From assembly GCF_008086045.1 (NCBI RefSeq), contig NZ_VSEY01000051.1:19148-83147 (forward strand): a stretch of DNA of 64,000 nt, written 5' to 3'. The notes under the pieces are model-generated. The model saw nothing but the letters and a program-made list of their open reading frames with translations. It was not told the DNA's origin and did not search any database. This DNA is from Nonomuraea sp. PA05 (GTDB lineage: Bacteria; Actinomycetota; Actinomycetes; Streptosporangiales; Streptosporangiaceae). The first letter of the stretch is position 1. Each line of letters starts with the position of its first letter. Shown here piece after piece: positions 51,624-59,669 of the stretch. Both the position numbers and the translations under genes were made by a program.

Positions 51624-51939
51624 CAGCGCGCTGCCCGCATGGCGACCGACAGATCCACCAGCACGACACCGCCTCCCGTCCAGGCCCGGGTGGCGTCCGC
51701 AGCATTCACACCGGCTACACAGACACTCATACGGTGAGCACCGCCCGCACGTGCCGTCCCTTCGCGAGCTCCGTGCGGCGGAGTCACGCGGGCTGCCCCT
51801 CGCCCGTCGGCGGCACAGGTGAGCCGAGCCGACGCGACAGGCCCGCCTCGCGGCACAGCCGTCACCACCACACGCAGGCAGCACGATCACCACGACCACC
51901 ACAAGGACAGAGGGGAAGCGAGCGCATGGGAGCGGACCG
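51487..51939. other. Region between aroA and rsgA
   Basis: The 453 bases have lower coding quality than either flank. Two short frames, 51483-51623 and 51620-51943 (His/Arg-rich, 107 codons), are linked by NTGA overlaps. No domain is recognisable in either. There is no hairpin terminator after aroA, so transcription may run into rsgA. Confidence 0.5.
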
Positions 51940-53154
51940 CTGAGAAAGCGGGAATACGACGAGGACGACGTACGGGTCAGGCCGGGCAAGGGTTCCCGCC
52001 CCAGGACCCGCATTCGTCCTGCGCACGAGGACGCCGTGGAAGGGTTCGTGGTGGCGGTCGACCGTGGCCGCTACACGACGCTGGTCGAGCCGGAACGCCC
52101 GAAGGGGTCGGCCCAGAAACGCAAGCCGCCGCAACGCCGGCTCGTGGTCGCCATGAAGGCGCGCGAGCTGGGCCGTAAGGGCATCGTCGTGGGCGACAGG
52201 GTGGCTCTGGTGGGAGACGTCTCCGGCCGCCCCGACACGCTGGCCAGGGTCGTACGCGTGGAGCCGCGCACGTCGATGCTGCGCCGCTCGGCCGACGACA
52301 CGGACGACACCGACGGCATCGAACGCCCGGTCGTGGCCAACGCCGACCAGCTCGTCATCGTCACCGCCCTGGCGGACCCGCCGCCGCGCCCCCGCATGAT
52401 CGACCGGATCCTCGTGGCGGCGTTCGACGCCGAGATCGACACCCTGCTCTGCCTCACCAAGTCCGACCTCGCGCCGCCCGACGAGCTGGTGGCGCTCTAC
52501 GAGCCGCTGGGCGTGCAGCACGTGGTGGTCCACAAGGGCGGCTCGCTGGACGAGCTGCGCGACCACCTGGCCGGCCGCATCAGCGTCCTGGTGGGGCATT
52601 CGGGCGTCGGCAAGTCGACGCTCGTCAACGCCCTCGTGCCCGACGCCAACCGCGCGGTCTCGCACGTCAACGCCGTCACCGGCCGTGGCCGCCACACCTC
52701 CACCTCGGCCGTGGCCCTTGAGCTGCCGGAGGGCGGCTGGATCATCGACACGCCCGGCGTGCGGAGCTTCGGCCTGGCGCACGTGTCGGTGGAGACGGTG
52801 CTGGCGGCCTTCCCCGACCTGGTCGAGGGCACGGTCGACTGTCCCAAGGGGTGCGTGCACCTGGATGAGGACTGCGCGCTGGACGCGTGGGTGGCGGCGG
52901 GCAAGGCCGATCCCGCGCGGCTGGAGTCGCTGCGCCGTCTGCTCGCCAGCCGCGAGGGCACCCCGGACGACCCGTCGGGGTCGCGTCGTGAGGGCGCCCA
53001 GGACGAGTCGGCAGTTCGGAGCGACGACACCGACGACGACACGCCCGGGCCCGACTACGACGACGACGACACCACAGATGACGACGCCACAGACGACGAC
53101 ACCGACGACACGTCACCGCCCCACGGCGAGCCCGTCCAGCACGACGCCTCCTGA
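51940..53154 (+). CDS. rsgA: Ribosome small-subunit biogenesis GTPase RsgA
   Basis: The 404-residue circularly permuted GTPase matures the 30S subunit. Order of parts: a basic N-terminus (RKREYDEDDVRVRPGKGSRPR), an OB-fold, G4 motif LCLTKSDL, P-loop VLVGHSGVGKST, switch GRGRHTST, DTPGVRSFG, and the zinc site CPKGCVHLDEDC. A 60-residue Asp/Thr-rich acidic tail ends the protein, which is unusual. Coding similarity to Streptomyces RsgA begins right at a CTG (51940) preceded by GGGAG; no ATG/GTG/TTG exists there. A GTG at 52036 would give a shorter form. Confidence 0.9.
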   Translation: MRKREYDEDDVRVRPGKGSRPRTRIRPAHEDAVEGFVVAVDRGRYTTLVEPERPKGSAQKRKPPQRRLVVAMKARELGRKGIVVGDRVALVGDVSGRPDTLARVVRVEPRTSMLRRSADDTDDTDGIERPVVANADQLVIVTALADPPPRPRMIDRILVAAFDAEIDTLLCLTKSDLAPPDELVALYEPLGVQHVVVHKGGSLDELRDHLAGRISVLVGHSGVGKSTLVNALVPDANRAVSHVNAVTGRGRHTSTSAVALELPEGGWIIDTPGVRSFGLAHVSVETVLAAFPDLVEGTVDCPKGCVHLDEDCALDAWVAAGKADPARLESLRRLLASREGTPDDPSGSRREGAQDESAVRSDDTDDDTPGPDYDDDDTTDDDATDDDTDDTSPPHGEPVQHDAS

Positions 53155-53219
53155 CCCCGGCCCGCCGCCCCTGACGCCCGCCGCCGGAGCGCTGCGGACG
53201 GGGCCGCTCCGGGCCGGGG
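53155..53219. terminator. Hairpin between convergent rsgA and thioesterase genes
   Basis: CCCCGGCCCG (53155-53164) pairs perfectly with CGGGCCGGGG (53210-53219). The long GC-rich loop folds further. It starts immediately after the rsgA stop and could act on both strands. Confidence 0.5.
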
Positions 53220-53229
53220 GCGGCGTCCC

Positions 53230-53691
53230 TCAACCCACAGGTCGATGAGGCCGCAGCGTCCACGTGACGGTCAGCGCGGACACCACGACACCATCCCCGT
53301 TGGTGATCTCCACCCCCACGTCGAACACCGGCCGCTCCCCCGCGTCCAACGCCGCCACGATCTCCTCCCGCACCCCCGTCAAACGAGCCTCAGCCCGAAC
53401 GTCCCCCACCGCCACCTTCCGGTACTCGATGGTGGCCGTGGTGGGCAACGGCACGGCCCGTTCGAGCTGATCCCCCAGCGCCGACAGCACAGCGGCCCCC
53501 GACGCGGACTCGGCGAGCGTGAAGAGCACCCCCGCGTGCGGCCCCGACACGTGGTTCCTGAATTCCGGACGGTCCGGTACGCGACAGACCGCGCGCCCAT
53601 CAGCCACCGATTCGAAGACGATCCCCAGAGTCCGGGCAAACGGAACTGTATCCAGCAGCAAGTCACCGACATCTACCGACATACCGCACAT
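53230..53691 (-). CDS. PaaI/DUF4442-type hotdog thioesterase
   Basis: The 153-residue hotdog protein has the helix-strand element EFRNHVSGPHAGVLFTLAESASGAAVL, in which the central helix and the His/Gly pair match PaaI/DUF4442 thioesterases, followed by TTATIEYRKVAVGDVRAEA and VFDVGVEITNGDG strands. It likely hydrolyses an acyl-CoA. The start is 53691 or the ATG three codons later (53682); no ribosome site is clear. It is convergent with rsgA and divergent from hisN. Confidence 0.82.
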   Translation of the reverse strand: MCGMSVDVGDLLLDTVPFARTLGIVFESVADGRAVCRVPDRPEFRNHVSGPHAGVLFTLAESASGAAVLSALGDQLERAVPLPTTATIEYRKVAVGDVRAEARLTGVREEIVAALDAGERPVFDVGVEITNGDGVVVSALTVTWTLRPHRPVG

Positions 53692-53767
53692 GCTACTGGC
53701 CAGTAACTGGAACGCGAGTTACCAGAAAAGGGGCGTTAGTGACTGATGTTCTGTATACCCGACACGG

Positions 53768-53773
53768 TAGCGT
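53768..53773 (+). promoter_or_regulatory. Possible -10 box for leaderless hisN transcript
   Basis: TAGCGT fits the actinobacterial -10 pattern TANNNT and lies eight bases before the GTG at 53782, the spacing seen for leaderless mRNAs. No ribosome site is present. Confidence 0.4.
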
Positions 53774-53781
53774 GGGCGATC

Positions 53782-54579
53782 GTGCAGGGTTATAACGATG
53801 ATCTTCGCCTCGCGCATGTCATGGCGGACGCCGCCGATGACCTGACCATGCGGCGGTTCAAGGCGGTCGACCTCAAGGTCGAGACCAAGCCCGATCTGAC
53901 GCCGGTCAGCGACGCCGACCGCGCGGTGGAGGAGGCCATCCGGGGCACGTTGCGCCGTGCCAGACCCCGCGACGCGGTGGTGGGCGAGGAGTTCGGCAAG
54001 ACCGGCTGGGGCGCCCGGTCGTGGATCATCGACCCCATCGACGGCACCAAGAACTACGTGCGCGGCGTGCCGGTCTGGGCCACGCTGATCGCGCTCATGG
54101 AGTACGGCAAGGTCGTGGTCGGGCTGGTGTCGGCGCCCGCCCTCGGCCGGCGGTGGTGGGCGGCGACCGAGGGCGGCGCGTGGACGGGCAAGAGCTTGAC
54201 GAAGGCGTCCCGGATGCGGGTGTCGTCGGTGTCCGCGCTGGAGGACGCCTCGTTCTCGTACTCGAGCTTCGGCGGCTGGGAGAAGCGCGGCAAGCTCGAC
54301 AACTTCCTCGACCTGAGCCGCGCCTGCTGGCGCACCCGCGCCTACGGCGACTTCTGGTCGCACATGATGGTCGCCGAGGGCTCGGCGGACCTGTCGGCCG
54401 AGCCGGAGCTGTCCCCCTGGGACATGGCCGCGCTCACCGTGATCGTCGAGGAGGCCGGCGGCGTCTGGACCGACACCGCCGGGGTGAAGGGCCTGGAGGG
54501 CGGCAGCCTCGTGTGCACGAACGGCGTCCTGCACGACGAGGTGATCAACCGCCTCAACGGCACCTCGATCAGAAGCTAG
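53782..54579 (+). CDS. hisN: Histidinol-phosphatase, inositol-monophosphatase family
   Basis: The 265-residue Mg-dependent phosphatase of the IMPase fold has motifs VVGEEFG, DPIDGTKNYVRGVPVW and ELSPWDMAALTVIVEEAGG, which bind the metals. The N-terminus GYNDDLRLAHVMADAADDLTMRRFKAVDLKVETKPDLTPVS matches actinobacterial HisN, which makes histidinol. The GTG at 53782 fits family length; the frame is open 12 codons further upstream. The 3' end overlaps the convergent beta-helix gene by four bases. Confidence 0.9.
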   Translation: MQGYNDDLRLAHVMADAADDLTMRRFKAVDLKVETKPDLTPVSDADRAVEEAIRGTLRRARPRDAVVGEEFGKTGWGARSWIIDPIDGTKNYVRGVPVWATLIALMEYGKVVVGLVSAPALGRRWWAATEGGAWTGKSLTKASRMRVSSVSALEDASFSYSSFGGWEKRGKLDNFLDLSRACWRTRAYGDFWSHMMVAEGSADLSAEPELSPWDMAALTVIVEEAGGVWTDTAGVKGLEGGSLVCTNGVLHDEVINRLNGTSIRS

Positions 54580-56264
54580 CCACGGGGCCGCAGCAGGCCC
54601 GCCCGCGACCGGATGGCCTCGGTCGCGGCGTTCAGCTCCCGTTCATCCTTGATGGTCACGTTCCCCTCGTACGTGACCCCGCTCGGCGGATCGTCGTGCC
54701 CGAGCGGGTCGGCGTCCCAGAAGTTGCCCCGGAAGACGACGTCCTCCAGCGGCGGCCCCACATGCAGGACGGACGTGTTGTCGGCGCGCATGACGACGTT
54801 CTCCTCGACCGTCACGCCGCTGGCCCCGTAGTCGAGGTAGAGCCCGAAGTTGTACGGCGTGCGCGTGTCCATGATCACGTTCCCCCGCACCTCGGCCCCC
54901 TCCCCCTGCGGCCCGCTCAGGTACACCCCGCCCCCGTCGGCCAGCACCTGCATGGTGTCCACGGTGAGGTTGCGCAGGATGCGGATGCCCTCGCCCGTCC
55001 CGGCGACGATGCCGCAGTGCGGCACCTCGCGCACCTCGTTGTGCGCGACGACGCAGCCCCGCGTGCCGGTGACGGCGATCCCCGGCGACCCGCTGAACTC
55101 CAGCCCGATCCGCCGCACCCGGTTGTCCTCCAGGGTGGTCGCCCGGCCGCCGGACACCACGATGGCGCCGGCGGACAGCGTGTCGAACTCGCAGCCGCGC
55201 ACGGCCAGCCCTTCGCCCCCGGAAACCCCCAGCCCGGACGCTCCTAGCCGGGTGAACCGGCAGCCCTCGACCACCGCCCCCACCGTGTCCTCGAACCGCA
55301 CACAAGCCGGGATCGTGACGGAAGCCTGAGGAAACGTCACGCTCGCGCCCTCTCCCAGGACGGCCGTCTCGACCCCGCCGCCCTCGTAGTAGCCGCTCCC
55401 GTGGTAGTGCACGAACCCCTCGGGACGCCCCGGCCGCGACCACGTGGCGTCGGCGAACACCAGCCCCTTGAACGCCACCTCCCGCACCCCCGCCACCCGC
55501 ACCAGCGTCTCCAGGACCGGCGCGATCACGACCGTGCGCGCGGGATCCTCACCGGGCAGCGGCAGGTACATCAGCACGTGATCTCCTGGCCGCGACCGGT
55601 CGAGCACGAACGTGCCGGGCTCACGCAGGAAGGCCGGATCGTTCTCGATCGCCGTCGGCAGCCCGGGCCCGCGCGAGGTGTTGCCCTCCCACGTGGAGTT
55701 GTACAGCTCGATGGCCCACCCGAACCCCGGCTCGGCCATCGTGATCACCGTCCTGCCCCCATCGTCCGAGGCCCCGGCCATCGCCAGCCGCGCCTCCGTC
55801 CACGGGTAGACGCCCCGGTGGACGAACTCGGCGTCCCGCCACCCGAGCGGCTCCGCGCTGTCCGTGACGTATCCGGTCGCGGTCGCCTCCGCCGCCCCTG
55901 GCAGCCCGGGGATGGCCGCGCGGGCGGCCCGGCGGCCGTCCACGTAGAGCTGGCGGAACTCCAGGTCGCCGACCCCGGCCAGCCAGACGCCGTCCCGCTC
56001 CCGCCACCCCGTGATCGGCTTCCCGCCGCTCACCACCGCCTCCTCCTGCTCGGCGGTCCCGTAGCCGTACGCCTCGTAGACCGTCCCCGAGTCGGCCTCC
56101 GTGAGCTCGAACGGCCGGGTCAGCGCGTGCACGCCGCCCCTCAGCCGTACGACGACGTCGCCGGCGACCTCGCGGGCCGCGGACCGGGCACGCTCCAGCG
56201 TCAGGAACGGACGCGTCGCGGAGCCCTCCCAGGAGTCGTCGCCCTCGGGAGACACATGGAACAT
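54576..56264 (-). CDS. Right-handed parallel beta-helix protein without signal peptide
   Basis: The 562-residue protein starts MFHVSPEGDDSWEGSATRPFLTLERARS, typical of DUF1565/beta-helix carbohydrate-active proteins. It then carries many short strand repeats (GCRFTRLGASGLGVSGGEGLAVRGCEFD, VEENVVMRADNTSVLHVG). No signal peptide or membrane helix precedes the first strand, so a cytosolic or non-classically exported product is predicted. The ATG at 56264 has GGAGGTGG eight bases upstream. It is divergent from a TetR regulator that probably controls it. The enzyme activity is unknown; a glycosidase of the GH141 type is one option. Confidence 0.82.
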   Translation of the reverse strand: MFHVSPEGDDSWEGSATRPFLTLERARSAAREVAGDVVVRLRGGVHALTRPFELTEADSGTVYEAYGYGTAEQEEAVVSGGKPITGWRERDGVWLAGVGDLEFRQLYVDGRRAARAAIPGLPGAAEATATGYVTDSAEPLGWRDAEFVHRGVYPWTEARLAMAGASDDGGRTVITMAEPGFGWAIELYNSTWEGNTSRGPGLPTAIENDPAFLREPGTFVLDRSRPGDHVLMYLPLPGEDPARTVVIAPVLETLVRVAGVREVAFKGLVFADATWSRPGRPEGFVHYHGSGYYEGGGVETAVLGEGASVTFPQASVTIPACVRFEDTVGAVVEGCRFTRLGASGLGVSGGEGLAVRGCEFDTLSAGAIVVSGGRATTLEDNRVRRIGLEFSGSPGIAVTGTRGCVVAHNEVREVPHCGIVAGTGEGIRILRNLTVDTMQVLADGGGVYLSGPQGEGAEVRGNVIMDTRTPYNFGLYLDYGASGVTVEENVVMRADNTSVLHVGPPLEDVVFRGNFWDADPLGHDDPPSGVTYEGNVTIKDERELNAATEAIRSRAGLLRPRG

Positions 56265-56330
56265 TCTCAGCCACCTCCACTTGTATATGCCGTACACGGA
56301 GGAGTACACCATAAACTGTGGAGCATGCCA

Positions 56331-57161
56331 ATGAGCCAGGATCCCGTCGAATTGCTGTGGCGGCAGCAGGAGGAGCCCGAGCCGCGGCCAGGCCTGAACG
56401 TGGGCAGGATCGTGCGGGCCGCGGTCGAGCTGGCCGACGCCGAGGGGCTGGAGGGCCTGTCCATGCGCAAGGTCGCCGACCGGCTCGGCTTCACGACCAT
56501 GTCGCTCTACCGGCACGTGCCCGGCCGCGACCAGCTCGTCGATCTGATGAGCGACGAGGTGATGGGCGAGCACCCGCCGGCGCCGCCGGCGGAGGAAGGG
56601 TGGCGAGCCAGGCTGGAGGCGATCGCCAGGCAGGCGTGGGAGATCCGCAAGCGCCATCCCTGGCTGGCCGAGGTGCGCGGCACCCGCCACCTGCCTGGCC
56701 CGCGCGGCGTCGCCCACTACGACGACATGCTCGCCACGCTGACGGGCACCGCGCTCAGGCCGTCCGAGGTGATCGCGACCATCGGCCTGCTCGGCCGGTT
56801 CGTGGACGCGGAGGCGCTGGTGCTGGTGGAGAGGCAGCGCGAGGAGCGCCGCAGCGGGGTGTCCGAGGAGGAGTGGTGGGGCGGCCGCGACAGCCTGTAC
56901 GAACGCCTCGACCGCTACTCCGCGATCACGCACCTGTGGGAGTCCGGCGGCTGGCACCATCCGGAGGACTCCTTCGAGTTCGGCCTGCGCCGCCTCCTGG
57001 ACGGCATCGAGACCCTCATCCAAGAGCGTGACGAAACCCGTGACGAAACATGCCCGGAGTGCGGCAAGGCGCTGGAGCCCGCCGCCACGCCAGGCCGTCC
57101 CCGCGTGTACTGCTCACGCGCGTGCCAGCAACGCGCCTACCGCAAGCGCGCGACGACCTGA
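56331..57161 (+). CDS. TetR-family regulator with C-terminal zinc-finger tail
   Basis: The 276-residue regulator has a TetR helix-turn-helix (about residues 25-72: VGRIVRAAVELADAEGLEGLSMRKVADRLGFTTMSLYRHV) and a helical TetR_C domain. About 35 C-terminal residues carry C-x2-C ... C-x3-C (CPECGKALEPAA, YCSRACQQRAYRKRA), a CGNR-like finger. Similar tails occur in other actinomycete TetR proteins. The ATG at 56331 follows GGAG by seven bases; an ATG six bases earlier is the alternative. It is divergent from the beta-helix gene, its probable target. Confidence 0.9.
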   Translation: MSQDPVELLWRQQEEPEPRPGLNVGRIVRAAVELADAEGLEGLSMRKVADRLGFTTMSLYRHVPGRDQLVDLMSDEVMGEHPPAPPAEEGWRARLEAIARQAWEIRKRHPWLAEVRGTRHLPGPRGVAHYDDMLATLTGTALRPSEVIATIGLLGRFVDAEALVLVERQREERRSGVSEEEWWGGRDSLYERLDRYSAITHLWESGGWHHPEDSFEFGLRRLLDGIETLIQERDETRDETCPECGKALEPAATPGRPRVYCSRACQQRAYRKRATT

Positions 57162-57169
57162 AGCACAGG

Positions 57170-57958
57170 TCAGAGCGCCAGCACCCGCCGTACCGCCCCC
57201 ATCAGACTCTCCCGATAACCCGCGCCGTACAGCACCACATGCACCAGCAGCGGGTGAAGCTGGTGCAGCGGCACCCGCTCCCGCCACCCCTCCGCCAACG
57301 GCCACTCCTCCCGATAAGCCCCCATCACCCGATCCAGATACGGCAACCCGAACAACTGCAACATCGCCAGATCCGTCTCCCGATGCCCCCCGTGCGCGGC
57401 CGGATCGATCAGCACCCCGCCGCCACCGGCCCACAGCACGTTCCCGCTCCACAGATCCCCATGAATGCGCGCGACCGGCTCAGCGGGCCCCGCCACCTCC
57501 CTGATCCGCCCCACGGCCCGCTCCACCAGCGCCACGTCGGCGGCAGGCAACCCGGCGAGCCGCAGGAACGGCAACACCCGCCGTTCACCGTAGAAGGCGG
57601 GCCAGTCGTCGCACGGCGAGTTGTCCATCGGCAGCTCGGCGATGAACCCCGCCCACGGCGCACCGAACGCGGGCGCCCCGGCCCGGTGCAGCCGCGCCAG
57701 CGACCGCCCGAACCGCTCGGCAGCCGCGGCCTCGGGCCGCTCCTGGCGTACCCAGGACAGCACGAGCCGGTCGGGCCGCACCTCGATCACCTCGGGCACC
57801 GCGGCGGCCTCACCCAGCCAGCGCAGCCCCGCGGCCTCGGAGGCGAACAGCTCCGAGGCGGCGTCGCCGCTCTTGGCGAACACCTCACGCCCGTCGTCCA
57901 GCACGCCCCGCCGCAACCGGCGGCCGTGCGACGAGCCGAGCTCCTCAGTGAATCTCAT
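57170..57958 (-). CDS. Fructosamine kinase family protein
   Basis: The 262-residue kinase-fold protein has FAKSGDAASELFASEAAGLRWL (ATP Lys and Glu region), the catalytic RIHGDLWSGNVLW (HGD-x5-N) and metal-binding LIDPAAHGGHRETDLAML. It probably phosphorylates ketosamines on glycated proteins or amino acids, starting repair. The ATG at 57958 lies inside the end of the tyrosine-phosphatase gene (14-base overlap), so the two are co-translated. The same pair is common in actinomycetes. Confidence 0.9.
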   Translation of the reverse strand: MRFTEELGSSHGRRLRRGVLDDGREVFAKSGDAASELFASEAAGLRWLGEAAAVPEVIEVRPDRLVLSWVRQERPEAAAAERFGRSLARLHRAGAPAFGAPWAGFIAELPMDNSPCDDWPAFYGERRVLPFLRLAGLPAADVALVERAVGRIREVAGPAEPVARIHGDLWSGNVLWAGGGGVLIDPAAHGGHRETDLAMLQLFGLPYLDRVMGAYREEWPLAEGWRERVPLHQLHPLLVHVVLYGAGYRESLMGAVRRVLAL

Positions 57959-58427
57959 CGAGCGCGCCGGAGACATGCTTGGCGACGCCCTCGGCCGCGG
58001 CCTCGACGAGCCCCAGCACCTCCTCGAACCCCTCCCGGCCCCCGTAGTACGGATCGGGCACCTCGGCCCCTTCCGGCGCCGCCGGGTCGAACGAGCGGAA
58101 CAGCCGCACCTCCACCCCGGCGGACGCCAGCCGGCGCAGGTTGGACAGGTTGTCCCTGTCCATGGCGAGGACGAGGTCGTAGCGGTCGAACCAGTCTTTG
58201 GTGAACTGCCGGGCCCGGTGCGTGGACCCGTCGTAACCGTGATCGGCGAGGATCTCCAGCGCCCGTTCGTCCATCGGATCGCCCACGTGCCACCCGCCCG
58301 TCCCGGCGCTCTCGACGACGACACGCTCGGCCAGGCCGCGGTCGGCGAGCGTCTGACGGAGGACCACCTCCGCCATCGGCGATCGGCAGATGTTCCCCAT
58401 GCACACCACGCATACGCGATAAGTCAT
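57945..58427 (-). CDS. Low-molecular-weight protein tyrosine phosphatase
   Basis: The 160-residue phosphatase starts MTYRVCVVCMGNICRSPMAE. The P-loop C-x5-R-S is CMGNICRS (Cys9, Arg15), and the general acid is Asp in VPDPYYGGREGFEEV. It is cytosolic in most bacteria. In this setting it may act on phosphotyrosine proteins or on sugar phosphates linked with the fructosamine kinase. The ATG at 58427 is preferred to 58439. It is divergent from pstS. Confidence 0.92.
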   Translation of the reverse strand: MTYRVCVVCMGNICRSPMAEVVLRQTLADRGLAERVVVESAGTGGWHVGDPMDERALEILADHGYDGSTHRARQFTKDWFDRYDLVLAMDRDNLSNLRRLASAGVEVRLFRSFDPAAPEGAEVPDPYYGGREGFEEVLGLVEAAAEGVAKHVSGALDEIH

Positions 58428-58455
58428 AGCACCCATCATGAGGGTGACCTGGTGC

Positions 58456-58477
58456 GTTCACCGAACGTTCACCCTCG
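58456..58477 (+). promoter_or_regulatory. PHO box (PhoP-binding direct repeat) upstream of pstS
   Basis: GTTCACCGAAC (58456-58466) is followed by GTTCACCCTCG (58467-58477). Two 11-bp direct repeat units with perfect GTTCACC cores match the Streptomyces PHO box. A further GTCACC lies at 58491-58496. Phosphate-starvation induction of pstSCAB by PhoP is expected. Confidence 0.88.
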
Positions 58478-58547
58478 ATAGGGGGTCTGAGTCACCTTCG
58501 CTGCATACCTTCATGGCGACTAAGGACCAAGTGGGAGGAACCCAACC

Positions 58548-59663
58548 GTGAAGTATGCAGGCCGGCTCGCCGCCGTCGCCGTCGTCGGCGCGCTCTCGCT
58601 CGCTGCGTGCGGCACAGACAACAACACCGGCGCTACCGGGAGCACCAGCTCCGCCAGCGCCAGCGCACCCGCCGCGGGCAACGACAACGGTGGCCTGAGT
58701 GGCACGATCAACGCCGCGGGCTCCTCGGCCCAGGCCAACGCGATCACCGAGTGGACGAAGAACTTCACGGCCACGAACCCTGGTGTCACCCTGAACTACC
58801 AGCCCAGCGGCTCGGGCGCGGGCGTGCAGGCGTTCATCCAGGGCACGGTGTCCTTCGCCGGCTCCGACTCGGCGCTGAAGGAGGACGAGCCCACCCAGGC
58901 CAACGCCCGGTGCAAGACCGGCAACGCCATCAACATCCCGATGGTGACCGGCCCGGTCGCGGTCGTCTACAACCTGCCCGGTGTCGAGGGCCTGCAGCTG
59001 TCGCCCAAGACGCTCGGCGGCATCTTCAACAGCACCATCACCAAGTGGGACGACGCCGCCATCAAGGCCGACAACCCCGACGCTACGCTGCCCTCCACGC
59101 CGATCCAGGCCTTCCACCGCTCGGACGAGTCGGGCACCAGCGACAACTTCACGAAGTTCCTCAAGGCCACCGCCGAGTGGCCGTACGAGCCCGCCAAGGC
59201 GTGGCCGGCCGAGGCCAAGGGCCAGGGTTCCAAGGGCTCCGACGGCATCGCCTCCTCCGTCAAGGACACCGAGGGCGCGATCAGCTACGTCGAGCTCTCC
59301 TACGCCGAGAACTCCTCGCTGCAGAAGGCCAAGGTCGCCAACGGCGCCGGCGAGTTCGTCGAGCTCACCCCGGAGAGCGCGGCCAAGACGGTCGAGACCG
59401 CCGAGGTCAAGGGCACCGGCAACGACCTCGCCCTGTCGATCGACTACGCCACCAAGACCGCGGGCGCCTACCCGATCGTCCTGGTGACCTACGAGATCAC
59501 CTGCGAGAAGGGCCTGCCGGCCGAGGAGGCCAAGGTCGTCAAGTCCTTCCTCCAGTACACCTCCAGCGACGAGGGCCAGGCGGCGCTCAAGGAGCTGGGC
59601 TACGCCCCGCTCTCGGGCGGTCTGCTGACCAAGGTCCGGACCGCGGTCGAGGCGATCTCCTAA
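58548..59663 (+). CDS. pstS: High-affinity phosphate-binding lipoprotein
   Basis: The 371-residue lipoprotein has signal peptide MKYAGRLAAVAVVGALSLAAC with lipobox LAAC (Cys21), then a low-complexity Thr/Ser/Ala linker. The phosphate-binding fold shows GSSAQANAITEW, NYQPSGSGAGVQAFIQGTVSFAGSDSAL and FHRSDESGTSDNFTKFL, where Ser, Arg and Asp bind phosphate. The GTG at 58548 follows GGGAGGA. It is controlled by the PHO box upstream and feeds PstCAB. Confidence 0.95.
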   Translation: MKYAGRLAAVAVVGALSLAACGTDNNTGATGSTSSASASAPAAGNDNGGLSGTINAAGSSAQANAITEWTKNFTATNPGVTLNYQPSGSGAGVQAFIQGTVSFAGSDSALKEDEPTQANARCKTGNAINIPMVTGPVAVVYNLPGVEGLQLSPKTLGGIFNSTITKWDDAAIKADNPDATLPSTPIQAFHRSDESGTSDNFTKFLKATAEWPYEPAKAWPAEAKGQGSKGSDGIASSVKDTEGAISYVELSYAENSSLQKAKVANGAGEFVELTPESAAKTVETAEVKGTGNDLALSIDYATKTAGAYPIVLVTYEITCEKGLPAEEAKVVKSFLQYTSSDEGQAALKELGYAPLSGGLLTKVRTAVEAIS

Positions 59664-59669
59664 TCCCCG

